This document shows positions 24,777 through 33,220 of a stretch of 64,000 nt of DNA, one piece after another. Source of the stretch: Bog-473 sp963821755. Lineage in GTDB: Bacteria > Actinomycetota > Acidimicrobiia > Acidimicrobiales > RAAP-2. Both the position numbers and the translations under genes were made by a program. How positions within the stretch are numbered: the first letter of the stretch is position 1; every line of letters begins with the position of its first letter. The stretch is taken from NCBI GenBank assembly GCA_963821755.1, contig CAWGEX010000003.1, positions 1,426,001 through 1,490,000 on the forward strand, read 5' to 3'. The notes beneath the pieces were generated by a model. The model saw only the letters and a program-made list of their open reading frames with translations, made no database searches and was not told the DNA's origin.

Positions 24777-26165
24777 ATGATGGATCACGCACAACAGAAC
24801 GTGGCCGCATTGCGCGCCGTGCACGGCGATTTTGCCCACGGGATCTACCTCGGTGAGGGGGCCGCTGGGTGGGTCCATGCCGGCGCGCAACGATCCACTC
24901 TCGTCCTCGGTCCATCTCGCTCAGGCAAGACATCGTCCCTGGTCATACCCAATTTGATCCTGGCCAATGGTCCGGTGGTTTCGACGTCGACCAAGCCTGA
25001 TGTGATGCACGCCACCGTCGCGGCGCGTGCGCAGGAAGGATGCGCACTTCTCTACGACCCGAGCGGTGAAATTGAACGCCCGAAAGGGGTTGATCCCGTT
25101 GGTTGGTCTCCCCTCACGACGGCGGGCCAGTGGGATGCCGCGGTGCAGACATCCGATGCCATGGTGCGCGCCGCCAGAATCGGCGAAGGTGGCTTCTCCC
25201 GGTCCCCGAGCGAGCAACATTGGACAGAACGGGCCGGGGCCTTGCTCGCGCCCATTTTGCACGCCGCGGCGCTCGAATCGCTTCCCATGCGCACTGTTGT
25301 CCGTTGGATCGACCGACATGACGGCACTACCCCATTGGACATTCTGGCCGCCAATATCGGTAATGACGCCGCCGCGACGGATCTTTTGGCCGGCATTGTA
25401 GGCACTGACGCTCGGGAACAATCGAGCATCTGGTCCACCGCCTCAGGCGTCCTCGCCGCCTATCGCTCAGAGGGCGCCATGGCCTCGACCGAGCTCCCAT
25501 CGCTCAATGCCGAGGAGTTCTGCCGGGGATCCCATACCTTGTACATCTGTTCGCCCGGTCGTCGTCAGAAGCTGTTTGTCCCTCTCGTGGTTGGGGTCAT
25601 CGGCGACGTGCGCGAGGCCACCTATGACCGGGATCGGGCCGGAGAACGCGCCGCACCGACGCTCCTCGCCCTCGATGAGATGGCCAACATCGCCCCGCTC
25701 CCCGACGTGGCGGCCATGGTGAGCGAGGGTGCCGGCCAGGGACTGCTGGTACTGGCCTGCCTCCAGGACCTCTCCCAGGCCCGTCACCGCTGGGGTCCCG
25801 CGGCCGACGGCTGGTTCTCGCTCTTCGGTGCCTCGGTGATCCTGCCCGGCATCGCCGATCCGTCGACGCTGCGCATCCTCAGCTCATTGGGTGGCGAACG
25901 CGAGGTCGCCACGACGACCGTGAGCCACAGCGTCGACCCTCGCGGCCGCCTTCGCCCGTCGAGTTCGGTGAGCACCATTCGCGAACCTCGATTCCCGGTC
26001 GATGCCATCTCACGGGGCTTGCCGGGAATGGCCTTGGTCCTCAACTCGAGCTCGCGCCTGGCCCACGTCGTCCTCACCCCGGCTCATGCGCGCCGCCCGT
26101 GGCGAGAGTTCCTCCCACCAAGCCGTTCGCTGGGCGAGAGAGCGCCGATCGGGCGGGAGCGCTGA
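24777..26165 (+). CDS. VirD4/TraG-like type IV coupling ATPase (soluble form)
   Basis: 462 aa P-loop ATPase of the conjugative coupling-protein family. Walker A GPSRSGKTSSL near residues 44-54, STKPDV near 72 (a TraG/VirD4 hallmark), Walker B LLALDEMANIAPL near 300, and a late arginine-bearing RILSSLGGEREV segment. VirD4 proteins usually have one or two N-terminal membrane helices; none is visible here. Start at ATG 24777 (24780 also possible); no clear ribosome-binding site. It converges with the relaxase gene, 2 bases apart, a natural pair for DNA transfer. No VirB channel genes are in the window. Confidence 0.85.
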   Translation: MMDHAQQNVAALRAVHGDFAHGIYLGEGAAGWVHAGAQRSTLVLGPSRSGKTSSLVIPNLILANGPVVSTSTKPDVMHATVAARAQEGCALLYDPSGEIERPKGVDPVGWSPLTTAGQWDAAVQTSDAMVRAARIGEGGFSRSPSEQHWTERAGALLAPILHAAALESLPMRTVVRWIDRHDGTTPLDILAANIGNDAAATDLLAGIVGTDAREQSSIWSTASGVLAAYRSEGAMASTELPSLNAEEFCRGSHTLYICSPGRRQKLFVPLVVGVIGDVREATYDRDRAGERAAPTLLALDEMANIAPLPDVAAMVSEGAGQGLLVLACLQDLSQARHRWGPAADGWFSLFGASVILPGIADPSTLRILSSLGGEREVATTTVSHSVDPRGRLRPSSSVSTIREPRFPVDAISRGLPGMALVLNSSSRLAHVVLTPAHARRPWREFLPPSRSLGERAPIGRER

Positions 26166-26167
26166 GC

Positions 26168-27600
26168 TCAACGCCCACGGTCCAACTCCAAAACTCGCGG
26201 CTCGCGCCAGCCCAACCGGAGGCGAGCCTCCTCAACCGTGCGCACCGTACGCAGGTGATGGGCCAGGCGTGCCGCCGGGAGCGACGAGAGGGCACATCCC
26301 GGCCCGTCGACGCCCAGGGGAGCCGCGCTCTTCGTCACTCCCCACTCCTGTCGGTAGGCCTCAATGGCCTGAGCGCCCTCCCGCCACACCCGGTGATCCC
26401 GGGCGTTCACGGGGCGCGGCCCGAGGGCGGCAATGAGGTGGTCGCCCGGCACCACGGCCCGCGGCGCGTGTGCCTCTTCGGCGACTCCCACGTGACCGGT
26501 CGGAGCCACCCAGAGATCGGCCAAGCGCTCGAGCGTCGGCGCCCGGGCGCCGTCCACCGCCGCCGTCCCGAAGCCTTCGACGAGGTCACGGCGCCGAACC
26601 GCTCCGTCTGCCGCCTGGGACAGCGTGGCCCGAAAGCGATACTCGCTCAGCACCGGCGTGGGCACGGCACCCGCCCGCCGGCCCGCGTGGGCGACCAGTT
26701 CCGCGCCCGATTCCCCCACCGCCCGCGCTCGTCGCTCCCAATCGGAGGCCAGCTCGGCAAAGGAGCCACCTGGCGCCTTCGGTGGCCGGGTGGCCGCCCA
26801 GGCCACTCGGGCGCCGCGCCCCCGTGTGATCCCCACCGCGCCATGTGTCGTCGAATATCGGCCGCGCGCGACGAGAACTCGCCCATGAGCATTGGCGAGA
26901 CCCCCTGCACCTCGGCTCGCTGGCCCGGGCCGTCGGACCATCGGACACCGAGGCTGGCCGAGAGTCCGGCCCGCAGATGTGATTCGTAGGTCGCGCCGGC
27001 AGCCGGCCGGTGGGCCCACAACCCACGCTGGTCACACGCGCTCCAACGACCGTCTTCTCCGTGGACCATGTTGGCCACCACCACGTGGGTATGGAGATGG
27101 GGGTCACCATTGCGGTTCAGTCCGTGCGTGAACGACCCGGCAACCACCCCGGTCGTGCGAACGATCGCCCTCGCTTCCCCCCAACCGCGCCGCGCCGACA
27201 TGCCGTGGCGTTCCACGTAGGTCACGGCGCCCGCCACGGCCTCGTGGTGGGCGGCCAGCACCTGGTGGGCCGCGTCCCTCCCGCCCAGGGCGAACAGCAC
27301 ACTGGCTGATTTCGGGGCGCTGAAGGTCAGGTCGTACCCGGCCACCGTCGTCCGGCTCGAGCCCAGCCGATGCGCCGTGGCCGGATGCCGGCCGTCGAGG
27401 ACGGCCCGGAACTGCTCGGGATCCAACGCCCCGTTGAGACCGAGACCGTCGGCCGCGCGTCCGCACCAATCGGCCCGGCCCTCCCTCGTCCCGATCGGTA
27501 GCGGGAGTTCGTGGGCCAGGTCGGCCAGGTAGTAGTCGGCTCCGTCGGCGGTGATGCGGTGGACTCCCAACACGATCCGACCCCGGCGTCCTCTCGCCAT
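26168..27600 (-). pseudogene. MobF (TrwC-like) relaxase without helicase, apparent frameshift
   Basis: About 477 aa if one frameshift is corrected. The N-terminal part has the relaxase Tyr pair in ADYYLADL, LTFSAPKSASVLFALGG, and the three-His metal motif HLHTHVVVANMV, all MobF features. After MARWG the first frame turns into Pro/Arg nonsense while the next frame continues with ITRGRGARVAWAATRP and a family-like tail (LGPRPVNARDHRVW, IEAYRQEWGV). The switch lies at a GGGG run (26831-26834) and one extra base restores one protein. It ends where MobF proteins would begin their helicase domain, so it is a relaxase-only form. A real mutation, ribosomal slippage or an assembly error are all possible. 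Confidence 0.78.
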
Positions 27601-27742
27601 CCTCGGCGTCCACCATGGAGCGCCGGGTCAAGGAACGGTCGCCGCGGGCGAAGGTCCCGACGGGATGGCACCGCCAGCGTCACCGCCACCGCCAGGCGCA
27701 GTGCGCTACCGTGATCACGTTCACCGAGGAAAGGCAGACACC

Positions 27743-27925
27743 GTGCCCCTTTTGGCGTCCTCCAGTGGCGGCTTCATCACGCTTTCGGCCGTCATCTACT
27801 TTGTGTTGCTGGTCACCCTCGGCATCATCTCGATCCGCAAAGGACACTGGGTGATGTTCATCATCGGGATCTTCGTTCCCTTGTTCTGGTTCATCGGAGC
27901 CTTGCTGCCTCGCCGCGTTCGCTGA
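27743..27925 (+). CDS. Small membrane protein (60 aa)
   Basis: Starts at GTG 27743 with AGGAAAGG 7 bases upstream. Two hydrophobic helices: ITLSAVIYFVLLVTLGIISI (about 12-31) and a second from WVMFIIGIFVPLFWFIGALL (36-55), joined by a short basic turn RKGH, with a basic tail. This two-helix layout recalls small actinobacterial membrane proteins with no known function. Transcribed away from the relaxase and toward dedA, 174 bases away. Confidence 0.72.
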   Translation: MPLLASSSGGFITLSAVIYFVLLVTLGIISIRKGHWVMFIIGIFVPLFWFIGALLPRRVR

Positions 27926-27976
27926 CGCAACACAAGCCCGACCGCGCCGTGACCCGTCCGCGATCTCACGGCAACG

Positions 27977-28005
27977 ATGACGGCGATGCCAGCGGGCCGT
28001 ATGGT
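27977..28005 (+). promoter_or_regulatory. Promoter of dedA
   Basis: ATGACG (27977-27982), 17-base spacer, TATGGT (28000-28005). Transcription would start near 28012, giving a leader of about 90 bases with a GGAGG ribosome-binding site. The rest of 27926-28099 has no gene. Confidence 0.45.
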
Positions 28006-28099
28006 TGTCCAGCTATCCTCGGGTGGCATCGGCGGTCGGTGAATTGGTGAGCACTCGCGCACGCGGGTCACGCCCTGTCGCAATCGGAGGCAACCTTCA

Positions 28100-28714
28100 G
28101 TGGAGCATTTTCTCGAAACGTGGGGTTACCTCGCCGTATTCGTCCTCAGTTTCATCTCGTCCATGGGCCTGCCCGTCGGGGCCGAGGTGGCGATCATCTA
28201 CGGGGGCGTGCTGGCGAGTGGCCAAATCCCGAACGAGCCTCATCACCTGAATCTGGTCGTCGTCATCGTTCTGGCCACGCTGGCCGAGGTCCTGGGCTCG
28301 ATGGCCGGCTACGCGATCGGCTACTTCGGGGGCCGACCTCTGGTCGACCGGGTAGGAAAATACGTCCTGCTGACCCACAAGGATCTCGACCGAGCCGAAA
28401 ACTGGTTTGCCCGTCGGGGAGAACCTGTGGTGCTCTTCGGGCGGTTCATCCCCCTCCTCCGATCATTCGTCTCCTTTGCGGCCGGCCTCGGCGAGATGGC
28501 CTTCCCCAAGTTCTTGCTCTACACCGTCATCGGCTGCGCCATCTGGTGCACCGCACTGACCAGCGCGGGGTACGCCCTCGGGTCGAGCTACCAACATGTC
28601 CTCAACGCCTTCAAGTACGCCGGGTACCTCGCGGCGGCGTTGTTCGTGGTTGCCATCGTGCTCCTCTTCGCCCATCGGCTGAGGGTGGTGCGGCGGGAAC
28701 GGAGCGCACGCTAA
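28100..28714 (+). CDS. DedA-family membrane protein
   Basis: 204 aa polytopic protein of the DedA/VTT family, whose members include undecaprenyl-phosphate and phospholipid flippases. Hallmarks: a membrane-re-entrant FLPVGAEVAIIYGG-like loop (here GLPVGAEVAIIYGG near 23-36), GSMAGYAIGYFGGRPL near 67, and the family Arg motif FGRFIPLLRSFVSFAAG near 115-131. Start GTG 28100 with GGAGG upstream. It converges with the dehydrogenase gene. A lipid-carrier recycling role fits the family but is not proven here. Confidence 0.88.
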   Translation: MEHFLETWGYLAVFVLSFISSMGLPVGAEVAIIYGGVLASGQIPNEPHHLNLVVVIVLATLAEVLGSMAGYAIGYFGGRPLVDRVGKYVLLTHKDLDRAENWFARRGEPVVLFGRFIPLLRSFVSFAAGLGEMAFPKFLLYTVIGCAIWCTALTSAGYALGSSYQHVLNAFKYAGYLAAALFVVAIVLLFAHRLRVVRRERSAR

Positions 28715-28739
28715 ACCGAGCCGACGGCACCGGCCGGGA

Positions 28740-29834
28740 TCAACCCGGGGCATCGGCCCGCCACCCGGGACGGCGACTGCGGTGCAGGCCCGGGGCAGCC
28801 CGTCCGGCCACCAGGGGCAGGTCCAGGTAGGTCAAGAGCCCCGGCGACGCCGCGCAGACGTAGGGGATGGCGCTGACGCAATGCATGGCGGTGGCTACGA
28901 CGCCCGGGTTCCGAACCAAACCCTCCGCCACCGTTTCGGGGTGCAGTTTCTTGAACGTGGTGAGGCAATTCGGGTCGCCGGTGATCTCGACTTCAAAGCG
29001 CTCGCCGGCCGGGCCGAACCGCCAGGCCGGGTCGAGATCGGCCTCACCCATGAGCCAGTTGACCGCGGCGGTGACCACCGGTTCCCCGTCCACTGTGGCC
29101 TCCCACTGGAATCGCTGCGCCGCCACGGTTCCCGGCTCAATGGGGCCGATGGGCGAGTCGATCGGTGCGGTGGCCACCGCCATCTCGTGTGACGTGCGCA
29201 ATTCGGGGTCGATGTCGAAACCCAGCACGTCAGCCACCATGTACACCGACTGTCCGAACCCGTGCCCCAGGGCGTCGATCATGATGCTGTGGCGCGCCGC
29301 CGCCGGACTCTGGCCGAAGAGCATCCAGTCGCGCACGACGTCTGGTGCGCCGTAGGTGCGGATGTCGGAGAACTCCTCGGCCCGGACGTGGGTCACCGAC
29401 CCCGACAGGGCCGAGATCATGAGCGGGAACCGCTCGGTGATACCTCCGGGGTGGATACCGGTGCCGTGCAGGGTGACCCCGGCCTCCTTGGCCACCGAGT
29501 CGAACCGGGCCCGCTCCTCGACCGGCGGGTAGAACCAGCCCAACGGGCTGACCACGTTCTTGCCGGAAGCCAAGATGGCGGCGACCACGCCGGCGTCGGC
29601 CATGAAGGGGCTGTAGAGGACGCAGTCCGCCTCAAGGGCCAGCAGGGCTTCCACGTCGCCCGTGGCGCGGACGCCAATCGGCGCCCGGCCCACCAGGCTC
29701 CCGAGGTCGACGCCCTCCTTGGCCGGGCTGTGGACCCAGGCCCCGACCAGTTCGAGGTCAGGGTGGTCGAGGACACCCCCGATGGCGGCCCGACCCACGC
29801 CACCGGTGGCCCACTGCACAACTCGATAGGTCAT
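28740..29834 (-). CDS. NAD(P)-dependent dehydrogenase, DapB-N-like (amine dehydrogenase family)
   Basis: 364 aa with a Rossmann fold: VVQWATGGVGRAAIGG near residues 4-19 replaces the usual GxGxxG, and PLGWFYPP and HGTGIHPGGITERFP follow. This matches the actinobacterial group often annotated as dihydrodipicolinate reductase-like or NAD(P)H-dependent amine dehydrogenase proteins, several of which sit in steroid or lipid gene sets. ATG 29834 is preceded by a G-rich GGGGTG sequence that may serve as ribosome-binding site. The substrate is unknown. It lies 34 bases downstream of pafBC and may share its transcript. Confidence 0.78.
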   Translation of the reverse strand: MTYRVVQWATGGVGRAAIGGVLDHPDLELVGAWVHSPAKEGVDLGSLVGRAPIGVRATGDVEALLALEADCVLYSPFMADAGVVAAILASGKNVVSPLGWFYPPVEERARFDSVAKEAGVTLHGTGIHPGGITERFPLMISALSGSVTHVRAEEFSDIRTYGAPDVVRDWMLFGQSPAAARHSIMIDALGHGFGQSVYMVADVLGFDIDPELRTSHEMAVATAPIDSPIGPIEPGTVAAQRFQWEATVDGEPVVTAAVNWLMGEADLDPAWRFGPAGERFEVEITGDPNCLTTFKKLHPETVAEGLVRNPGVVATAMHCVSAIPYVCAASPGLLTYLDLPLVAGRAAPGLHRSRRPGWRADAPG

Positions 29835-29868
29835 GTCACCCCCCGTCCAGGCCTTGTTCCGGAGCCAT

Positions 29869-31842
29869 TCATTTGGCGTCACCCTCGTACAACCGCAGGA
29901 CTCGGCGAGCCGCCCGTGCCCCCAGGTCCGTCAGGTCAGCGGGCCTCATCACCCGTGCCTCGGGCCCCAGTTGTAGGAGCAGCCGCTCGAACCAGGCCAT
30001 CCCGGCCACGTCCAGCACGACAGAGGACGCCAGCCCGTCAGGGGTCCGGTCCACCGAGCGCACCGGTACCGACTCGGCCACCCACTGGGCGCCCTGGCCC
30101 AGATGCAGCTGCACTTCGACCGCACCGGGCCCCGGCAAGAAGCCGTCCTGGGCCACCCGCAGCGCATGCGGGGTGACCGGGTCGGTCCCCTCCACGACGC
30201 GGACCCCGCGCAGGCGGTCCACCCGGAACCGGCGCATGTCCCCCGCCTTCCGGCAGTACGCGTCGAGATACCAGTGCCCGTCCATGGTCACCACCTGCAC
30301 CGGTTCCACCTCCCGGGTCGTCGATTCGTCCCGGGAGGCGGAGTGATAGTCGATCTCGAGCACCTGGCCCGCTTCGCAGGCTTCGCGCACGGCGGCCAGG
30401 AACTGGGGGGCATCGACGTCGACGCCCATCGCCTCGTGGGAGCCCAAGGCCTGGTCGAGCTTGTCCAGGGCACGCCGCAAGGCGTCATCGGAGGAGCCCG
30501 GCACGGCCAGGATCAACCGAGCCGACGCGGCCACGGCGAACCCTTCGGCCGGGGTGAGCCGACGGGGTCGGGCGAACTCGGCCGGCAGAAAGGCCCGTAC
30601 CGAACTCTCCGATACCTCGATCTCCATCAGGGCGTCGGGGGTGTAGGGGGGCACGCCGCAACAGGCGGCCAACTCCAGTTCGTGGACCAGCTCGGTCTCG
30701 TCCATGCCGAAGCGCTGGGCCACGTCGGCGATCGGGGCCTCGCCCACGTGGGCCAACCAGCCGACCACGGCGAGCAGTCGTCGCAGCCGTTCGCTGGTCT
30801 CGCGCCCCGGCACCCCGCGGCCCGACTCCGCCGGCTCCGCCGCCGGGCCGGCGCTCGCCCGCTCGGCCGACACCGGTGCGGCCTCGGTCATCGGCTTCCC
30901 ACCCTCCTCATCCGCCATGGCGCCCAACCAGGCCCGCAGCTCGGAGCGGAACTCCGCCGGCTCGAGAATCTCGGCGTGATCCAGCAATCCCAGCACCCAG
31001 GCCCGGATGGCACTGAATCCGACGACCGAGAGGCGCAGAACGACCGAGCCGTCCTCATCTTGACGCTCGACGCGCTCACGACCCACCTCTTCGACCACGC
31101 GGGGCCCTTCCATGGCGTCGACCCGTATTCGGGTGACCACGTGGCCGTCGCCCTCGCCGTCGGCCACCCAGGGGTCGTCGGGCAGGGCGGCCCGGATGTC
31201 GATCCCCTCGGGCACCACCGCGCTCCCCGGGCCCAGTCGCTTGACCGAACCCTGCACCCGGTCGACCCGGAAGGTGCGCACGCCCTCTCGCTCGAGATCC
31301 CACGCCACCAGGTACCAGTGGCCGAAGCGGAACCAGAGACCGGCCGGCGCCACCCGCCGGGTCCCTCCCCGGTACGAAAACGACGTCTCACTGCGCACCC
31401 GCACCGCTTCGAACAGGTCGACCAGGGCGTCGGGCGGTACCAGTGAGGCGATGGGGCGGACGTCGCCCAACCCGGTGGCGCCCAACTTCAAAAGAGCATC
31501 TCGACCACTAGGATCGCCCAGGTGGACGCCGGCAACGGCCAGCTGCAGCGCAACTTGCTCATCGGGCTCGAGCGCCAGGTCGGGCAGGTAGAACGCCTCG
31601 CGGTCGATGAGGTAGCCGAACTGCTCCTGACCGGGCAGGGACCGCGTCAGGACCGGTATGCCCTCATCGCGCAACAAGCGCTTGTCGCGCTCGAAGGCCT
31701 GCCGCTTCGCCCCGTGCTCCTCGGGGTAACCGGGCACCTGGAAGGCGATCGACTCCAGCGTCAGCGGATGGGGGGTGTTGAGCAGGACCAGCACCAGATC
31801 CGTGACGCGTTCGAGTCGGTCGAGACGAGCGGGCGCAGCCAT
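29869..31842 (-). CDS. pafBC: PafB-PafC fused WYL-domain transcription regulator
   Basis: 657 aa made of two tandem helix-turn-helix/WYL modules. First half: N-terminal winged helix (VTDLVLVLLNTPHPLTLESI), then a WYL domain around RFGHWYLVAWD and FRVDRVQGS. Second half: helix-turn-helix near 345-400, then a WYL domain with DGHWYLDAYC and FRVDRLRGV. PafBC activates the RecA-independent DNA-damage response in actinobacteria; natural fusions are known. ATG 31842 is fixed by TAGGCT 7 bases upstream. No proteasome genes (prcBA, pafA) are nearby, although pafBC is linked to them in mycobacteria. Confidence 0.9.
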   Translation of the reverse strand: MAAPARLDRLERVTDLVLVLLNTPHPLTLESIAFQVPGYPEEHGAKRQAFERDKRLLRDEGIPVLTRSLPGQEQFGYLIDREAFYLPDLALEPDEQVALQLAVAGVHLGDPSGRDALLKLGATGLGDVRPIASLVPPDALVDLFEAVRVRSETSFSYRGGTRRVAPAGLWFRFGHWYLVAWDLEREGVRTFRVDRVQGSVKRLGPGSAVVPEGIDIRAALPDDPWVADGEGDGHVVTRIRVDAMEGPRVVEEVGRERVERQDEDGSVVLRLSVVGFSAIRAWVLGLLDHAEILEPAEFRSELRAWLGAMADEEGGKPMTEAAPVSAERASAGPAAEPAESGRGVPGRETSERLRRLLAVVGWLAHVGEAPIADVAQRFGMDETELVHELELAACCGVPPYTPDALMEIEVSESSVRAFLPAEFARPRRLTPAEGFAVAASARLILAVPGSSDDALRRALDKLDQALGSHEAMGVDVDAPQFLAAVREACEAGQVLEIDYHSASRDESTTREVEPVQVVTMDGHWYLDAYCRKAGDMRRFRVDRLRGVRVVEGTDPVTPHALRVAQDGFLPGPGAVEVQLHLGQGAQWVAESVPVRSVDRTPDGLASSVVLDVAGMAWFERLLLQLGPEARVMRPADLTDLGARAARRVLRLYEGDAK

Positions 31843-31849
31843 CGGGGAG

Positions 31850-31855
31850 AGCCTA
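31850..31855 (-). promoter_or_regulatory. -10 box of pafBC (leaderless)
   Basis: TAGGCT on the minus strand, exactly 7 bases before ATG 31842. Confidence 0.55.
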
Positions 31856-31871
31856 CGGCGGCCGCCGCTCC

Positions 31872-32747
31872 GTGAGCGCAACCGGCCACCCACTGGACTG
31901 GCATCTCTCCATCTTCTGGACGGTGGCCATCGTCGCCCTCTTCGCCGGTTATGTCCGGGCCACCCGGGCCGAGGAACGCCGCGCCAGCCACCGCCAATTC
32001 TTCTGCTTCACCCTGGGGACGCTCGCCCTCATGCTGGCCGTCACCTGGCCGCTCGGAGACCTGGCCGCCCATTGGTCTCTGCTGGCCCTCGTCGTCCAGC
32101 GCCTCCTCCTCATGCTGGCCGTGCCCCCGTTGCTGGTCACCGGGACCCCACTGCCCCTTCTCACCGCGCTCACCAGGCCGGCACCGGTCGATGCCGTGCT
32201 CCGGGTCGCCGTCCGGCCGGTACCCGCCATCGTCTTTGTCACCGTCGTCGCCGTCGGGACCCTCTCCACCGGCGCCGTCTCGTGGGCCACGTCGGCCGCA
32301 TCGGCCCGCGTGGTGTTCCAACTCATCGTCCTACTCGCGGGATTCGTCCTCTGGGCACCGGTGCTCACGCACCTGCCGGGCACCCGACACCTCTCCGCCC
32401 TGGCCCGCGGCGGCTACCTGATCGTCCAATCCATTGTGCCCAGCTTCCTCTCGTTCGTCTGGATCTTCGCCCGCCGACCGCTGTACCCGGCCTACAGCCA
32501 CGCCACCGTGGCGGGGATGTCGCCCGTCCTCGATCAGCAACTGGCCGGCTTCGCGGCCAAGCTCAGCACCATCGCCGTCTTGTGGACCGTGGCCTTCATC
32601 ATCATGAGCCGGGCCAAGGTGATGGACGGGGACGGGGAGGAGACCGAACCGCTGATCTGGTCGGACGTCGAACGGGAGATCGAGCGGGCGAACCGGCGAG
32701 ACCGCTGGGCGAAATGGATGCCACCGTCGGCTGAGCCAACCGAATGA
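31872..32747 (+). CDS. CtaG-like cytochrome c oxidase assembly protein
   Basis: 291 aa with about seven membrane helices from residue 10 to 255 and a charged tail. The family (caa3_CtaG) helps assemble the copper centre or mature cytochrome oxidase. Supporting features are HPLDWHLSIFW at the N terminus, the helix ending WPLGDLAAHWSLLALVVQRL, and PPLLVTGTPLPLL. Start GTG 31872, 29 bases from the divergent pafBC start. Copper ligands are not obvious, so the molecular role is inferred from the family. Confidence 0.8.
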   Translation: MSATGHPLDWHLSIFWTVAIVALFAGYVRATRAEERRASHRQFFCFTLGTLALMLAVTWPLGDLAAHWSLLALVVQRLLLMLAVPPLLVTGTPLPLLTALTRPAPVDAVLRVAVRPVPAIVFVTVVAVGTLSTGAVSWATSAASARVVFQLIVLLAGFVLWAPVLTHLPGTRHLSALARGGYLIVQSIVPSFLSFVWIFARRPLYPAYSHATVAGMSPVLDQQLAGFAAKLSTIAVLWTVAFIIMSRAKVMDGDGEETEPLIWSDVEREIERANRRDRWAKWMPPSAEPTE

Positions 32748-32798
32748 TCCGGCGGCGCATGCTCCGGCGGCGCCAGGGGCGCGCAGCCGGAGAAGAGG

Positions 32799-33134
32799 TC
32801 AGGCGAGCGCGGCTCCCCGGAGATCCTCCAACGAGAGCTCGGCCGTCTGGTCGCCGCCGCACTGCGAGCAATGCTCGACGTGTCGCCAGCTGCGCAGGAG
32901 GCGGCTGCCCTCGGGGTTCAAGAGCACGACGAACGACTCCGAGATGGGGTCGATCTCGAGCCCGAAGTACGGACGCCAACTCGTCGTAGCGGCATGGGCG
33001 TCCAGTTCGAGGCCCTTCAGGATCCGACGGAAGCGCAAGCGCTCGGTGTCGAAAATCCAGGTGCTGTGACAAGACTCAAGGACGAAGAGTCCGTCTTGTC
33101 CGTCTTCTGTGGAGCGGGACACGGAAGTGATCAT
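32799..33134 (-). CDS. Hypothetical protein (111 aa)
   Basis: No family recognised. It begins with a Ser/Asp-rich segment, then CHSTWIFDTERLRFRRI and a mixed alpha/beta core (YFGLEIDPISESFVVLL) and ends with HVEHCSQCGGD, whose Cys-x-x-Cys could bind zinc or form a disulfide. TAATGG lies 7 bases before ATG 33134, near the leaderless pattern. Codon use matches real genes here. It lies alone between ctaG and the carboxyltransferase gene. Confidence 0.6.
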   Translation of the reverse strand: MITSVSRSTEDGQDGLFVLESCHSTWIFDTERLRFRRILKGLELDAHAATTSWRPYFGLEIDPISESFVVLLNPEGSRLLRSWRHVEHCSQCGGDQTAELSLEDLRGAALA

Positions 33135-33220
33135 GCCCGATCCATTACCGAGATCAACGGCGAATTCGCCTCAGGTTCGTTGCGAAATGATGACAATCGC
33201 TTTCTTCCCTGTTCACATGC

